This document shows positions 34,029 through 45,027 of a DNA stretch of 64,000 nucleotides, piece by piece. Both the position numbers and the translations under genes were made by a program. Under the pieces are notes generated by a model. It did no database searches, had not been told where the DNA came from, and worked only from the letters and a program-made list of their open reading frames with translations. Origin of the DNA: Bisporella sp. PMI_857 (lineage: Eukaryota > Ascomycota > Leotiomycetes > Helotiales > Helotiaceae); the NCBI GenBank assembly GCA_021307315.1, contig JAJSPD010000005.1:124001-188000 (forward strand), written 5' to 3'. Positions within the stretch are counted from its first letter, which is position 1; each line of letters starts with the position of its first letter.

Positions 34029-35337
34029 GCCAATCCCAGGCTAGGAAGCATTTAAAATTTATTAGAGGACGTATCAATCATGACCCTGGGGTAGTCGAAT
34101 ACCAGCAGACTCCGTCGACACTCTCAACCACTACCATAATTTACTACTCCTCAATCAAAGCCGCGACTCGCACTGGGATCCAGTACGACGACAGTAGCAC
34201 CTCAATTGGTATGGCCTTACAGCTCACCATAATCAAAATATCCGAAAGGATACTCTTCAATTCTCAACTTGAAAAGACAGCCAATAAGGATCTGTCGAGC
34301 CATCCAGCTCTAACAGGTTCTACACCTCTACCACAGCTTCCAGCTAATAACCATCCAAACAACAATGTTCCTCGCCATGCAATGTCACATTCCCACGCGC
34401 CCACCAGTCGCCACAAGGATCTTTTTTTTTTTTTGGGAGTGAGCATCGGTTGTGGAAGGGGCAAGAGGAAAGGGAAGCCGAAGAGGACATACAAGTGATG
34501 GGATAGAGGTAGCCGCTCGCTCCGCCTATTGAGATGACACCGCCGATGACTTTTGGTGCTGTGAGAGGAGGGGCATCGGGTCTCCGAGCGAAACAGAATT
34601 TGATACAACGGAGCGGAGCATGAAAGCAGGAAGCGTACCCGAGACCCCTGCGCCAGCGGGAGCAGCATTATTCACGGCTTGTTTGCAAGCTCCCCCCATC
34701 TTAAAGATCCTAGATTTTCCTTTGGCGTTTATTTCATTCCCGTTGCAACGATGATACCCATGAGTTACTTAGATATTATCTTAAATACAGAATATTAGAG
34801 CCAAGCAAAATCATACCTTTGACTTTGACAGCGAGGGTTCGTCATTTTGCCCGTGTGTTTAGCCATCCATCTCCGGCATCAAATACAAGCCTGGCCGTCT
34901 GATTACTGAACCGTGGTTCCTGGGCTCGTGAGCACGACCAATGCGGTACGATCGGTGACAGCCGTCTAGTTGAGAAATGCGAATATACGCAAGGGCATCC
35001 GAGGCCATTACGAAACGCCCATCTTAGATCTAGTTCTGGCTGGCCACGGTCGTTTGGACCTCTTGCTAATGGAGAGGTCAATCTTGCCAGTGTTAAGATA
35101 TACCACGTGACCATGACACGATCCTTTCGGTTACTATTCCTAACCGGGATCAAGTTCAACATGACCCATCTCTATTTCAGAAGGACTTTCCCTCGAGCTC
35201 TACCTGCTTTTCCTTAGTTTGGCATTCTCGTAGTTGAACCTTACCGTGGCTTGCGCAAACGTTGGTGTTTGGCTTCGTGGCAAGCGATTGAATTCTCAAG
35301 ACGTAAAAACTACGTATCTCACGTGATTAGCAACATG
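34029..35337. other. Intergenic, no gene seen
   Basis: Several overlapping frames of 100-160 codons occur on both strands (34019-34668) but show no family motif, and they include a T13-type run near 34422. I see no supported gene. Confidence 0.45.
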
Positions 35338-35584
35338 ATCCCTTTAACCGCCAAAGCGTCCAGACCCTGTAATATAGTCACGTGATGGTGATTTATTAAA
35401 AGGTCAGCAGCGCAAGGCTAATATAGATAGTATAATTAGCAAGCTTTTATTTATTAACAAACTGTTGAAAATAAATTTATAAAAATATAAAGTAGTTGTA
35501 AGGAATAATAATTTAACAGAAACGTTCCCATTGGCTAAATCCTTCATTTAAGCGAGATCTGGATGCTTTGGCGGTTAAAGGGAT
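35338..35584. mobile_element. 247-bp MITE with 29-bp terminal inverted repeats
   Basis: The left end begins ATCCCTTTAACCGCCAAAGC (35338) and the right end is its complement, ending GGCGGTTAAAGGGAT (35584). Over 29 bases the two arms differ at two positions, both C/T-type differences. The centre is AT-rich and non-coding. A clean target duplication is not visible: flanks read CAACATG and ACATCG. Superfamily is therefore undecided. Confidence 0.75.
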
Positions 35585-35617
35585 ACATCGTGCGAAGCCG
35601 GTTTGGTCGCATTCCAG

Positions 35618-35744
35618 AATCTGTGACGGCGCAGCACGAATAGCTTTTACCGCGTTGCCAACTGGCCCAAAAAGGCACTAGAATTGGTTGGAAACCAATT
35701 CGCTATTCAACTATAAGTAGGTGACGCCGCAGCCGTCACAGAAT
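35618..35744. repeat. Imperfect fold-back with central hairpin
   Basis: CTGTGACGGC near 35621-35630 is repeated inverted as GCCGTCACAG at 35732-35741. At the centre GAATTGGTT (35681-35689) and AACCAATTC (35693-35701) form a perfect 9-bp stem with a 3-base loop. This could be a small decayed fold-back element next to the MITE. Confidence 0.5.
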
Positions 35745-36028
35745 CGTTATGTATAACACTAGTTTGGCGCTTTTAAATAAATCAAGGTTCCTCGCTTCAA
35801 CATAAAGAGCCTTTGAAGATTGAGGGGTTTGGTATTATTTCAAGGTCAGTGGCATTAGCAGCCCTGTAAAAAAGGCGGTACTCTACGAGGCATAGCTGAG
35901 CAAATGTTTTAGAGCAGGCCAAGAAGTTTCAACCGCTGAGCTGGGGTTGGAAAAATATCTAGAAAGAAAGCCCCGGTGCTCTTGAACGTAGCTGATTGCG
36001 GAAAGACCCTTCCTCATTCCCGCGGCTT

Positions 36029-39000
36029 CTATCTGATTTCAAACAAATGGTCCGGCTTCAACTTGTAGAAATTCTGTCTCACCGCCTCGCCATCCATCAT
36101 TCCATGGATGTAGGATTCGCCAAGGAATTCATAGTGCCTATAGGGATCCCGCTTCTCGGCCTTCTCCTGCTTTACCTTCTTCTTTCCCTCCTGTTTTGCC
36201 GTCTTTTCGTCGTCGGTCAAATCCTCACTCTCATATTCCTCGCTCTCATAGTCCTCGCTCTCACAGCCCTTGCTCTCATAGTCCCCAGGATATTCCATCT
36301 CTACTAGCCTCCTGTTCACCTCTCTTGTCTGTTTTTGAATGACCCTAACTTCCCATAACTTCTCGATGCTCTCATCTTCTTCTGCTGCCCTCTTCTTCTT
36401 CTCCCACCTGATTCTCCTAACTCTGTTTCTCCCGCATCTTTGGAGCAGCCTCTTCATGGCCTCCCAAGGATCTGGCTCTACCTTGCCATTGAATTCCCTG
36501 GCTGCCTTCTCAATAACCCTCACTTCCCACAGTTCCTCGATACCCAGGGCTTGACATGCGGCATCCTTTTTCCTCTCCCAGTCAGCCCTCTTGGCTCTGT
36601 TTTTTTCGCACTTCCGTACTAATTTTTTCATGGATTCTACACCATCTTCGAATTTCTCCAGCCTCCGCTCCTGCATACTTTTGTACTCCTTTTTCCGTAG
36701 GATAAGCGGGACAGTACAGCCATAGATGATACATATCATGTCACCCTTTTGCACCATATTGGACGCCAATCCTAAACGCCCCTTCTCTGTTTTGATGAGC
36801 GCTCTGTTCCATATCACGGCCTGAACACGTCTGCAGAATTCGGCAACAATAGAATTCCTTTCGTTATACATGAGAGCAGTAGTATCCACCGCGCCACTTT
36901 GAAGTCCCCCTTTGGCGATTGTCTCTTTGCATGCTCGAGCATAGTAATATGGAGGGTTCCGGTCATACATGCCCCTATCTGCCACAAGAGTCCTCCAAAA
37001 TTCTGGCGGTGGGTCTGATAGCACCTCCCCCGGCCTACGGGGCCGCCGAGCCTCTGGCCAGCCTGCCATATCAAGCCATTCTCCGGGAATTGCTCCACCT
37101 TGAGAGGCTTGTGCAACAGATTCTACGGTATCCAGCCAGAAGCCTTTAACATAGAGGCTGTAATGGTGACACCGAGGCCTCCTTCGAAACTTCAGAGTCT
37201 TCAGGTCAAGCTTTTTGGTCTGTCCTGCGTTGTAGTTCCTGTGGCCATCCTGGGGAATTCCTACCAACGGGTCGGCATTTTTACGCCCCATCTTGACCAT
37301 ATCCATGCCCGGGTGAGGGAAGATGTCAAAAGGCGCTGCTGTGATTCTCACAACCCAAGATGGCAATGCGAGTTCCTTCTCAGCCGGGCATGTTATTGGG
37401 GTTTTCGCGGTGGTTTTCTGAGCGCCATTGAGACCATTCGCTCCGACCCCTCCGTTAACTCCATTTATCCCATTTCCCGCGTTTTCCGGATTCGGTGAGT
37501 TCGCTGGATTCGCATCATTTGCACTAGTGGGAGTTGTTTGTCCATTTCCTTGTCCATTCACTCTTGCCTTTCTGGTTTTCTTGCTCGAGACCTTCTGTCG
37601 TTTTCTCGGCGGCTCCTCCTCCTTATCAACTTTGTTCTTTTCCTCCTCAATCTTCTTTTCCTTGCTCGGAAACCATTCCTCTATCATCGGATCATAAGCA
37701 GCATTGATTTTCGCATACTCATAGTACTGCTCACGACCGCAATTCCAGATTTCCACGCACTCCTCTGGGCTATCGGGAATTTCAAACTCCTGAGTAGGTT
37801 TGGGATATTTTATCTCCTTGAGAAGCGCAACCAACTTTTGCTTGTCGTCGGCGCCTACTAGCCTTTTTCTAAGCTCTCGAACCTTGATGCGTATAACGAA
37901 TAAGGTTTTGGCGTATTCATAGTACTGCTCACGGGTACAGTTCCCGATTTCCACGAAATCTTCTGAATCATTTGGGATATCGAATTCCTGACCGGGGTTG
38001 TATTTTATCTCCTTGAGAAGTTCAATCAACTTTTGCTTGTCGTCGGTGCCCACCAGCCTTTTCCTTAAATCTTGGACCTTGATCCGAATCTTGTATTGTC
38101 TCTCAGGCTTCGTCGCCTGGGCAGGGGCCTTCCGTTTTTGGGACTCAGAATTCTCGGATTCGTTTGGCTTTTCAACTTTCGGCTCTTGGCCGCCGGGTGC
38201 GGTCTCTCCAGGCCGCCAGTCTTTGGCCCATGGTCGACAAAGAATGTCAAGAGCCTGAACCTTGTCAATAACAGCGCAACGCTCGATACAGAACTGAGTA
38301 AAGTCTCTGCAGACATCCGGATATGGGCTACTGTAATCAAGAATGTAAGACTTCTGCTCTAGGAAATGCTCACACAACTCAGACGCCAAAGTCTTTGGAG
38401 TCTTTTCAATCAACGCCGAAGGCGCGAATGGACGAGCATCCCTAGCAATTGCAACTAGAGCATAGACGGAGTCATGAGGCCGTCCGCAGTCGAAAATGGA
38501 CAGAGATGTTACCAAGTATTCTAGGCTGAGTAAACTTCTCCGTGATGCACCTTTTATTCCTAGGATGCCGTCACTGCGGTCCGTTTCCTCAATTTCTCGC
38601 GATCGATACACTCTCGCTGTGGCATTGACCAGAAGACTTGCACCCAATTCCGATATATGCTCGAACCAATTGGGAATAACAGAGAATTTATCGTCCTTCT
38701 TCATGAGCTCTGAGAGTCTATGTGTAGCAGTTTCGACCTCGACGAAGAGTTCAACTGCAATTGCTAACTCTTTCCATTCTATCTTGTCAGGTCCGCAATA
38801 CACGAGTGCATTCTTGGCCAGTACAATCTCCTGGACCACCCAACGACGGGAAAACCATGGGCGTTGCATCAACATAAGAAGGGATCGCCATTTCGAGGCA
38901 TGTTTCTGGTCTTTGCAGAGACTGTCGAAATTTTTGAGCTGATTGATATCTTCCCTGATAAATTTGATCGCCACCGTACTCTCCTCGTCATCTTCCCCGA

Positions 39001-39709
39001 GCCATACACATGCCTTTGTCGCAGCAGCATACACCAGAGACATCATGGCAACTTGGGAACTGCGCTCATCATCGTTTTCTTGGTTAATGCATATTGCATC
39101 GATCCAAAGGAAGCGCTCTTCCTCGAACCTGAGATATTTGAGTGCTAGACCAAGGGTTTCTGAGACTCGCTTCCGGTGGAGTTTGCCATCTTTATGAATC
39201 ATGACTGCATATTTGCCATTTTTCTCGTCTCCCCAACGCCAGGACAAAGCTTCGTACTTAATACTAATCGGTTCTGCGTTGTGTGGTGGGGTGCTGTCGC
39301 TCCGGTTATTTCCATTGAGCCTATTGTTGCTGTTATTGTTGCCAGCCCCTCCGTTACTTGCGTTGTTGACATTATCGTCCTCTCTGCTGCCATTGCTACC
39401 TGTATTTGGCGTTTCCTCACCAAGCCTCAACAACCTATCATCTTTATCAAACTCAGCCTCAAACATCTCGCAGTCTATTTGTGGATTCTCAAGAACTCCA
39501 GGCCAAAGTCGAAGGATTCGGATTACTTTTTTATTCCGTGGAAGATCTTGATACTTAAATTCTGGAATGTTTGCTTGTTCAAGCAAACGGGATTGGAGAT
39601 GCACATCATCCAGTCGATCCGCAGCCTTTGCATCAAAAGGAAGAAGTTTTGACCTAATATGTTTCGGTATATTGTACGGTAGCGCATCGTACGCCCGCCT
39701 TTGGGACAT
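36029..39709 (-). CDS. Large HET-domain protein with two tandem-repeat insertions
   Basis: HET-6-type incompatibility protein, single exon, 1226 residues; start at the first ATG, 39709 (MSQRRAYDALPY), since the codon at 39718 is TTG. The HET domain is at about residues 151-315 (YEALSWRWGDE, LWIDAICINQENDDERSSQV, RPWFSRRWVVQEI), preceded by an Asn/Gly-rich insert (100-145). After DILCRPWAKDW come two tandem copies of a 65/66-residue unit (541-605, 606-671; core IRIKV-LRKRLVG-DDKQKL), then a basic NLS-like PPRKRQKV and another Asn/Gly-rich linker. The usual HET-6 C-terminal block GDMICIIYG-TVPLILR (about 990) is separated from its partner YEFLGESYIHGMMDGEA (about 1190-1207) by a second pair of 58-residue repeats and acidic YESED repeats. 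Confidence 0.9.
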   Translation of the reverse strand: MSQRRAYDALPYNIPKHIRSKLLPFDAKAADRLDDVHLQSRLLEQANIPEFKYQDLPRNKKVIRILRLWPGVLENPQIDCEMFEAEFDKDDRLLRLGEETPNTGSNGSREDDNVNNASNGGAGNNNSNNRLNGNNRSDSTPPHNAEPISIKYEALSWRWGDEKNGKYAVMIHKDGKLHRKRVSETLGLALKYLRFEEERFLWIDAICINQENDDERSSQVAMMSLVYAAATKACVWLGEDDEESTVAIKFIREDINQLKNFDSLCKDQKHASKWRSLLMLMQRPWFSRRWVVQEIVLAKNALVYCGPDKIEWKELAIAVELFVEVETATHRLSELMKKDDKFSVIPNWFEHISELGASLLVNATARVYRSREIEETDRSDGILGIKGASRRSLLSLEYLVTSLSIFDCGRPHDSVYALVAIARDARPFAPSALIEKTPKTLASELCEHFLEQKSYILDYSSPYPDVCRDFTQFCIERCAVIDKVQALDILCRPWAKDWRPGETAPGGQEPKVEKPNESENSESQKRKAPAQATKPERQYKIRIKVQDLRKRLVGTDDKQKLIELLKEIKYNPGQEFDIPNDSEDFVEIGNCTREQYYEYAKTLFVIRIKVRELRKRLVGADDKQKLVALLKEIKYPKPTQEFEIPDSPEECVEIWNCGREQYYEYAKINAAYDPMIEEWFPSKEKKIEEEKNKVDKEEEPPRKRQKVSSKKTRKARVNGQGNGQTTPTSANDANPANSPNPENAGNGINGVNGGVGANGLNGAQKTTAKTPITCPAEKELALPSWVVRITAAPFDIFPHPGMDMVKMGRKNADPLVGIPQDGHRNYNAGQTKKLDLKTLKFRRRPRCHHYSLYVKGFWLDTVESVAQASQGGAIPGEWLDMAGWPEARRPRRPGEVLSDPPPEFWRTLVADRGMYDRNPPYYYARACKETIAKGGLQSGAVDTTALMYNERNSIVAEFCRRVQAVIWNRALIKTEKGRLGLASNMVQKGDMICIIYGCTVPLILRKKEYKSMQERRLEKFEDGVESMKKLVRKCEKNRAKRADWERKKDAACQALGIEELWEVRVIEKAAREFNGKVEPDPWEAMKRLLQRCGRNRVRRIRWEKKKRAAEEDESIEKLWEVRVIQKQTREVNRRLVEMEYPGDYESKGCESEDYESEEYESEDLTDDEKTAKQEGKKKVKQEKAEKRDPYRHYEFLGESYIHGMMDGEAVRQNFYKLKPDHLFEIR
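36284..36631 (-). repeat. Two tandem 174-bp coding repeats (58 residues each)
   Basis: Copy 1 starts at 36631 (MKKLVRKCEKNRAKR) and copy 2 at 36457 (MKRLLQRCGRNRVRR); both contain LWEVRVI and a basic helix with W-E-x-K-K. The period is exactly 174 bases, in frame. They are followed by short acidic Tyr-Glu-Ser repeats encoded near 36215-36290. Confidence 0.85.
37697..38089 (-). repeat. Two tandem 195/198-bp coding repeats (65/66 residues)
   Basis: Copy 1 begins at 38089 and copy 2 at 37894, each opening with IRIKV and ending in NC-REQYYEYAK. By hand about 45 of 62 aligned residues match, with a one-residue insertion in copy 2. In frame within the large HET protein. Confidence 0.88.
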
Positions 39710-42146
39710 TTTCGTCAATTAAATGGATATCTAGCAAGTAGCTTGGTTTTCAACCGAGCCAAAAACGTTTTGCATATGATGTATAAGGTTCAGGTAATGA
39801 TTTTTTTGACTGGCAACCTTATGATGGCCCGAGGGTCTGCCCGCTTTTATGCGCCGCCATGCTGGCAGGACGCGGTGGGCAATTCCTGTCTTGCACTCCC
39901 GAATCCTTCTAGGGCTGAACTTCTGCACATCACTTTGCTGAAAAAAGAGCCGCACGTGGACCAACTACCCCCTGTCTGGAGTTTCATAATTGTGGTTTTT
40001 GGGGAGGATGCCGATGTCGAAGAGAGCACGAATCGATCATGCTATTGGACTCTTTCCAAAATCAGACGATGGCGCTCCTGTCCCGTGCCTCCAATAGTCC
40101 AATTGCGTGGTGGAGAATAGCAACCATTTTCTGAATGAAGCTGCAGAAGTAAAGAGATATAGAGGCGCTTCGGGGCGGTCCATTGGAGAAGTGATGTGGC
40201 TTGCGCGGGAGAATTATGGAGGATGATTTCGCAGCGTGGTTGGCTGAGTTGCGAAAGCGGCTGGGTTTGTGTAACGCCCCAACAAATATCATATTTACAT
40301 CCTTGCCCCTTTTGGCAGATGATCGCCCCATCAAAGTGAGCCCGCAGCTCGTCATGATTTTCTGTGTAGATATTTTTCTCACTTTCTAACGCCATTTTTT
40401 TGTTTTTTTTTTTGGCCCCCTATTTGTCAGTAACGCCAAGCGATGTGGACCGTGACATTCTAGAGATCTACTGTACTAAAAGTCAAGCTTTTCAGTCCGG
40501 GTTATGTCCTGCCCCTGGTCTGTGCACGCGTCAGGTACACCAAAACTCGCCGTGTTTTGTAATAGGTTTTCCTTGGCCAGTGTTTCCTGCTAGTTGCTTC
40601 CTCTTTCTATGTAGAAATTATAGATCTTTCTCGTAATCTTTTTAAAGGCTTTCGGCCTGTTATTGACTATAAAGGGCTGCTTTTATCCGCCGTCGAAACG
40701 AGTGCGGATGCGCGCTTGTTGTGAAGCACTCGCAAATCACTTTTCGTTTACGAGACAAGCACTAAGTCACCAAGTCAAATCGGAGAAGGCGAACTCGGTA
40801 CTTGACTTCTATATATACAAATAGTTTCCGTCACTCTTTTAGCGTTTTTTTAACGAAATGACGGCTCGGATGCTTATTCTCAATTCTGTGCACATGATAG
40901 TTTTTCTTGTCGGAAGTGCAGCTATTACACAACCACTACCCTGGGCTTTTAAAGTATATATCAAAGAACTATTTTAATAGCCGTAAAGCATACTGGCCAT
41001 GAACTTCTTCCGCGGGTCGTAAATCCTGTGCCTCTTCCCGTAAAGGGTTATATTGTTTCTAGTTGTATCGGCAACCCTCTACTTCTATATAGCTTTACGG
41101 AGGCGTAAGGGGGGAAAAGAAAATCCTCGATTATTTTGGTACGTATTACCGTTGGAGTGCAGGTTCTAATTGGTGATTACAATGGGCGCAAGGCACATAG
41201 GCCAGCCGAAATTTGTTGCAGAGTTATGCTTCGATTTAGAAGTTCTACTTCTAAAAGAAAGACTTCGAAGAGGCTAGCAAAAAACTCTCTACGGATCCAC
41301 TGACATCCTTGTCTGCTGAGGTAACCTTTACGCCAAGCTCACATAAATAATTGGAGAAAGTCAGACCGTCCTGCGCCGCATCATCAGTCTCTCCATAAAG
41401 GACATCGCTTTGGTCCAAGTACTTGCGAGCTCAATCTTCCAGAAAGCGCGACCTCTCATCCGGGTCCTCTCTTAGCAAGCGAGGAACGGGCGGAGTGGTT
41501 AGCTTTCCTGAATACAATATCTGATCGACGCACTCTCAGAAACAGGAACTGTAATGGAGTGTGGGCTGTAGAAATATTTTTGTTGTAACTGCGTCACTCC
41601 CCAGCCACCATTGAGGCGATATATCACGTGATCGACACAAGTTCCTAGCCAGGCTCGTAGCATTATGTGTTAAAGCTTTAATAATTTAAGTCTTATATAT
41701 ACTAAAAACTTAGTGCTACTATCAAAGCTTCCCTAAGTTGGGTCCAGAAGCTAAAAGCCCGACCCATGGGCTCTCATTCGGCAGTCTAAATCTTACCGCT
41801 TCAGTGGGCTGCCTCTTGGTTTAGTTTTGGTCGGCTGATTTCCCGATGCGAATATAACGTTCGTTGATTCTGCTTGAAGCGATCGAGTTTTATATTTGGA
41901 ATTGTTGATGTTACAATTTTCACTACAGGAGGGGTTACAGGAAAATATAGAAAATATGGTTGCAAGTAAATCACAAGATTATTTTTCGAATAATCATATT
42001 ATCTCTCTTGCTAGCTGAGCCCCTTGGCCCTGCATCTACGTCCCTATCCAAATTCGATGGAGAATTTCGTTTGGCTCGTTTCGCTGCATGGCACTTTAAT
42101 GAATATGCCCATGCAACTTAGCCGTTGTAGCTTTGATCTCTATATC
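39710..42146. other. 2.4-kb gene-poor stretch
   Basis: Many short frames on both strands (for instance 39701-40120 and 40042-40395) but none with recognisable family sequence or credible splice structure. An 8-base palindrome containing CACGTG lies at 41626-41631. No transposon ends were recognised. Confidence 0.45.
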
Positions 42147-45027
42147 TCACCACGGAAAACTCCCCTTCTCCGGACCAAAGTAACCTCGATCGGGGAGGGG
42201 AAGAAGTCCCATACTTGACCCGTCGACACCCGCACCACTGACCGTGTTTCCCCACCATTTCAATCTCTTCGGGTTATACCCCACCGCGAAGAAGATGATC
42301 AACGCGCTGGTGGCCACCCCAGCTGTGAGCGCAGCGGAGAGGACATAATTGTACTTCTCCCACCACGCCAATCGGTGACGCGGAAGCCAGTACATGAAGA
42401 TGAAAGATAAGATCATGCCAGGCGTTTTGTAGGACATGTTTGATGGCGCCCAGTGCTGAATCCCCTGGATTATCAGAATTGGGTTCAGCCAGAGTAGGGA
42501 TGCCACGAACGGGAAGAGCGTGCGGTCCATGAGCTCAAAGGTTTTGGGTTTGAGTTTGAGGCGTAGCTTCTCACGCACGCCAGGGAGGTATTTTGGACCG
42601 TAGCCTTGCCCGAGAAGGAAGATGATCGAGATGCCGGTCCCGATGAGGAAACACCATTTGAAGAGCGGATAGAGGGAGTTGAACATCCGATCCGAGCCAA
42701 GGAGACCCCACATCAAGGAGCTAGAATATAGGGGCGCACCGTCTCCTGCACATGTGAAGCGGCTTGGCTGGTTTGGCGTACATAAGCCTTTCACGTTGTT
42801 CAGGATGAAATCTTGCGTTCCGACAGCTACGAAGCAGGTGATGATTATGGTTCCGATCTGGCTTCTGAAGACTGCGCGGGGAGCGATCTTGCAATAATGC
42901 GCCATTTTCTGGTCTTGGACGTAATTGTCTCCATACCCTGCTAATGCCCAAGACCCAAGTGTTTGCGAGAAGAGGAACGCGTTAGGGTTGTTGGGAAGAA
43001 TGAAACCTGTGATGACTTGGATCAGTGACCCTAGGCCGAGATTGGTGCCTGTAGTTGCTGATAATAGGGAGAGCGGGACGGCGAAGATGATGTTAATACC
43101 GATCATAAGGAAAACTAGCCAGACGGGGGTATCCAGCGGATAGATGCTGAGAAATATTACCGAGACAACGATTGCTCCAACCAGGATGAGGAGGAACCAC
43201 CAATCCGGGACTTCTTTATATTTTGACATTAATCGGTTGTGCACATCATTTGTATCCTCATAATTTCCCTTGCCGTAGCGAAGGCCCTTGTAAAAATCAA
43301 CATATGCTGTTGACACGGTCTTCCATTGATTGCCCATGATGTAGAGGAAGTACACAGGATAAAATGCAAAGTTGGCACCAACTGTCAGGATATAACCAGC
43401 CGAGTAAAATGGAGGAGAGTATTGCTGATATAGTGTTTCGTCTAGTTTGTTATTGACGACTACTTTCTGTACCTTATATGTGGTGCCATCGTTCGCAAAT
43501 GCTGAAGATGAGTTAATAGGTAAATATGCCGTGTTATACATGTTTGAGTAGAATATCCCAAGGATGATGAAGCCCCCAAGGATACCGCCAAAGTACTGGG
43601 TACATGTTGAAAAGAACGGTGTTGCCAAAGCAGCATAGGAAGACGTAGCGATGTTCCAGTCAAATGTAGTGATAGGATTGAAGAGACCCAAGCCAAGAGA
43701 AGAGCCGGTCAAGATGGCCAAAGTAAAGTTTTGAGGTGCGATCCAGGTCATCCAGTTGAATGTTGATAGCGCCGTAAACAGGTACCCGGGGATCCAGTAG
43801 TAGAAGAACATCACCATAGTGCAAACCAAAAAGAACTTGTACCGCGAGATTGTCCAGCCGTATATGTTCTCTTTTGGTTCGGGTCGCGTGAGCGCGCGAT
43901 TCATGGCTATGATAGGCAAGACAGTGGGCCAGAGCGCCTTGATCGGATATACACTATTTTTTGATCGTGTCAATAGAAACCTCTAACCATATTTGCTTGA
44001 ACTGCTGACCTGAAACGCCGGAGATACCCAGCAAAGCCCATGCCCATGAGCTGAACGAACAATGTCAACATCAACTGATACCCAAAAGTAACATATGTCA
44101 AGCCATAGTAAACTGGAGATTTCTGGACGAGAATCATGCCATAGCTATTCGTGGTATATATTGCTATGTTATATGTGATAGTAGCGAACATCTGCTCTTT
44201 GAAGTGCCAGGGACCTGGGTTAAGAGAGTGACGGGTGCCGAAAACGGTAATACCCCCTTCAACAATTAGCTTCATGATACTTCAACATTTTGATAAAAGC
44301 GGGAGATATAATATTGTTTTGAGACCTAAATCGTCAAGACAAACAATCTCTGAGCTAACTATTGACTGTTTTATTATAGAAAAACGATGCCTACAGTCAG
44401 GTAAGATGAATTCCAGTGCTTTAGCGCAAGGAAATAATAAAATTTGAATCACGTAACTTCCCAGACCTGAAATTTCTCAGCAAATACAAGATTTCTTGGG
44501 GAGTATTTGATCTTACTGATTGACGGGAATCTACTATTGAAAAAGGTTGATAGGAAAGTACCCATCACCGCCCAGCCAATACCCAGAAAATAAGCCCGAA
44601 TGGTTTCGATGGGAACTGACGTATCATCCAAGATCTCTGCTACAGCGCGGACACCTGGATATGGAGACGAATATCTCAGCATTACAGCATCAACCCTCAG
44701 ATCTCGATCGTAGGAGTCGCCGTAGAGTTTTTGGCCTTGAACAAGACGCTTCATGCGCTCTCGCATGTCAGTAGGAAAATTCCAGTCATCGGCGTGGAAC
44801 TCAATGGCTTCGTGTATGATTGTGAGCGCCTCTTCCTCGCTCATCGAGTTGATCTTGTCAAGAATATGCTCTCGCTCGGCTCCATCATTAGGGGCCAATT
44901 CTTCGAGTTGCTGGTGAGAGATCTGATCCCCGATTCTTTCATATGCTCCGTGAGATGGGATCTTCTCCGGGTCGGCATTGGTTGATGTGATGCCATCGCC
45001 GTCATGGACTTCTATATTGCCAGACAT
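42147..45027 (-). CDS. OPT-family oligopeptide transporter, apparent in-frame stop
   Basis: Proton-coupled oligopeptide transporter (isp4/OPT clan) of the plasma membrane. Exons 44517-45027, 44010-44325 and 42147-43953; introns 191 bp (GTAAGA donor) and 56 bp (GTCAGC donor). Joined length is 877 codons, right for fungal OPTs. Markers are SSPYPGVRAVAEILDD, FGTRHSLNPGPWHFKEQMFATI, ALWPTVLPIIAMNRAL, and GWTISRYKFF, and about 14 membrane segments. In exon 2 a TGA at 44282-44284 falls in the frame between LYLPLLSKC and SIMKLIVEGGITVFG; the phases on both sides agree, and no alternative acceptor in phase removes it. So the gene may be a recent pseudogene, or my exon 2 is wrong. Upstream DNA carries a cluster of CACGTG sites. 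Confidence 0.8.

Noticed and set aside
34264..34668. 134-codon minus-strand frame
   Set aside because: Biased composition, a T-run and no family motif; it overlaps another open frame on the plus strand.
39731..40395. Overlapping frames of 77-139 codons on both strands
   Set aside because: No motif, no splice structure and mutual overlap; most likely chance frames.
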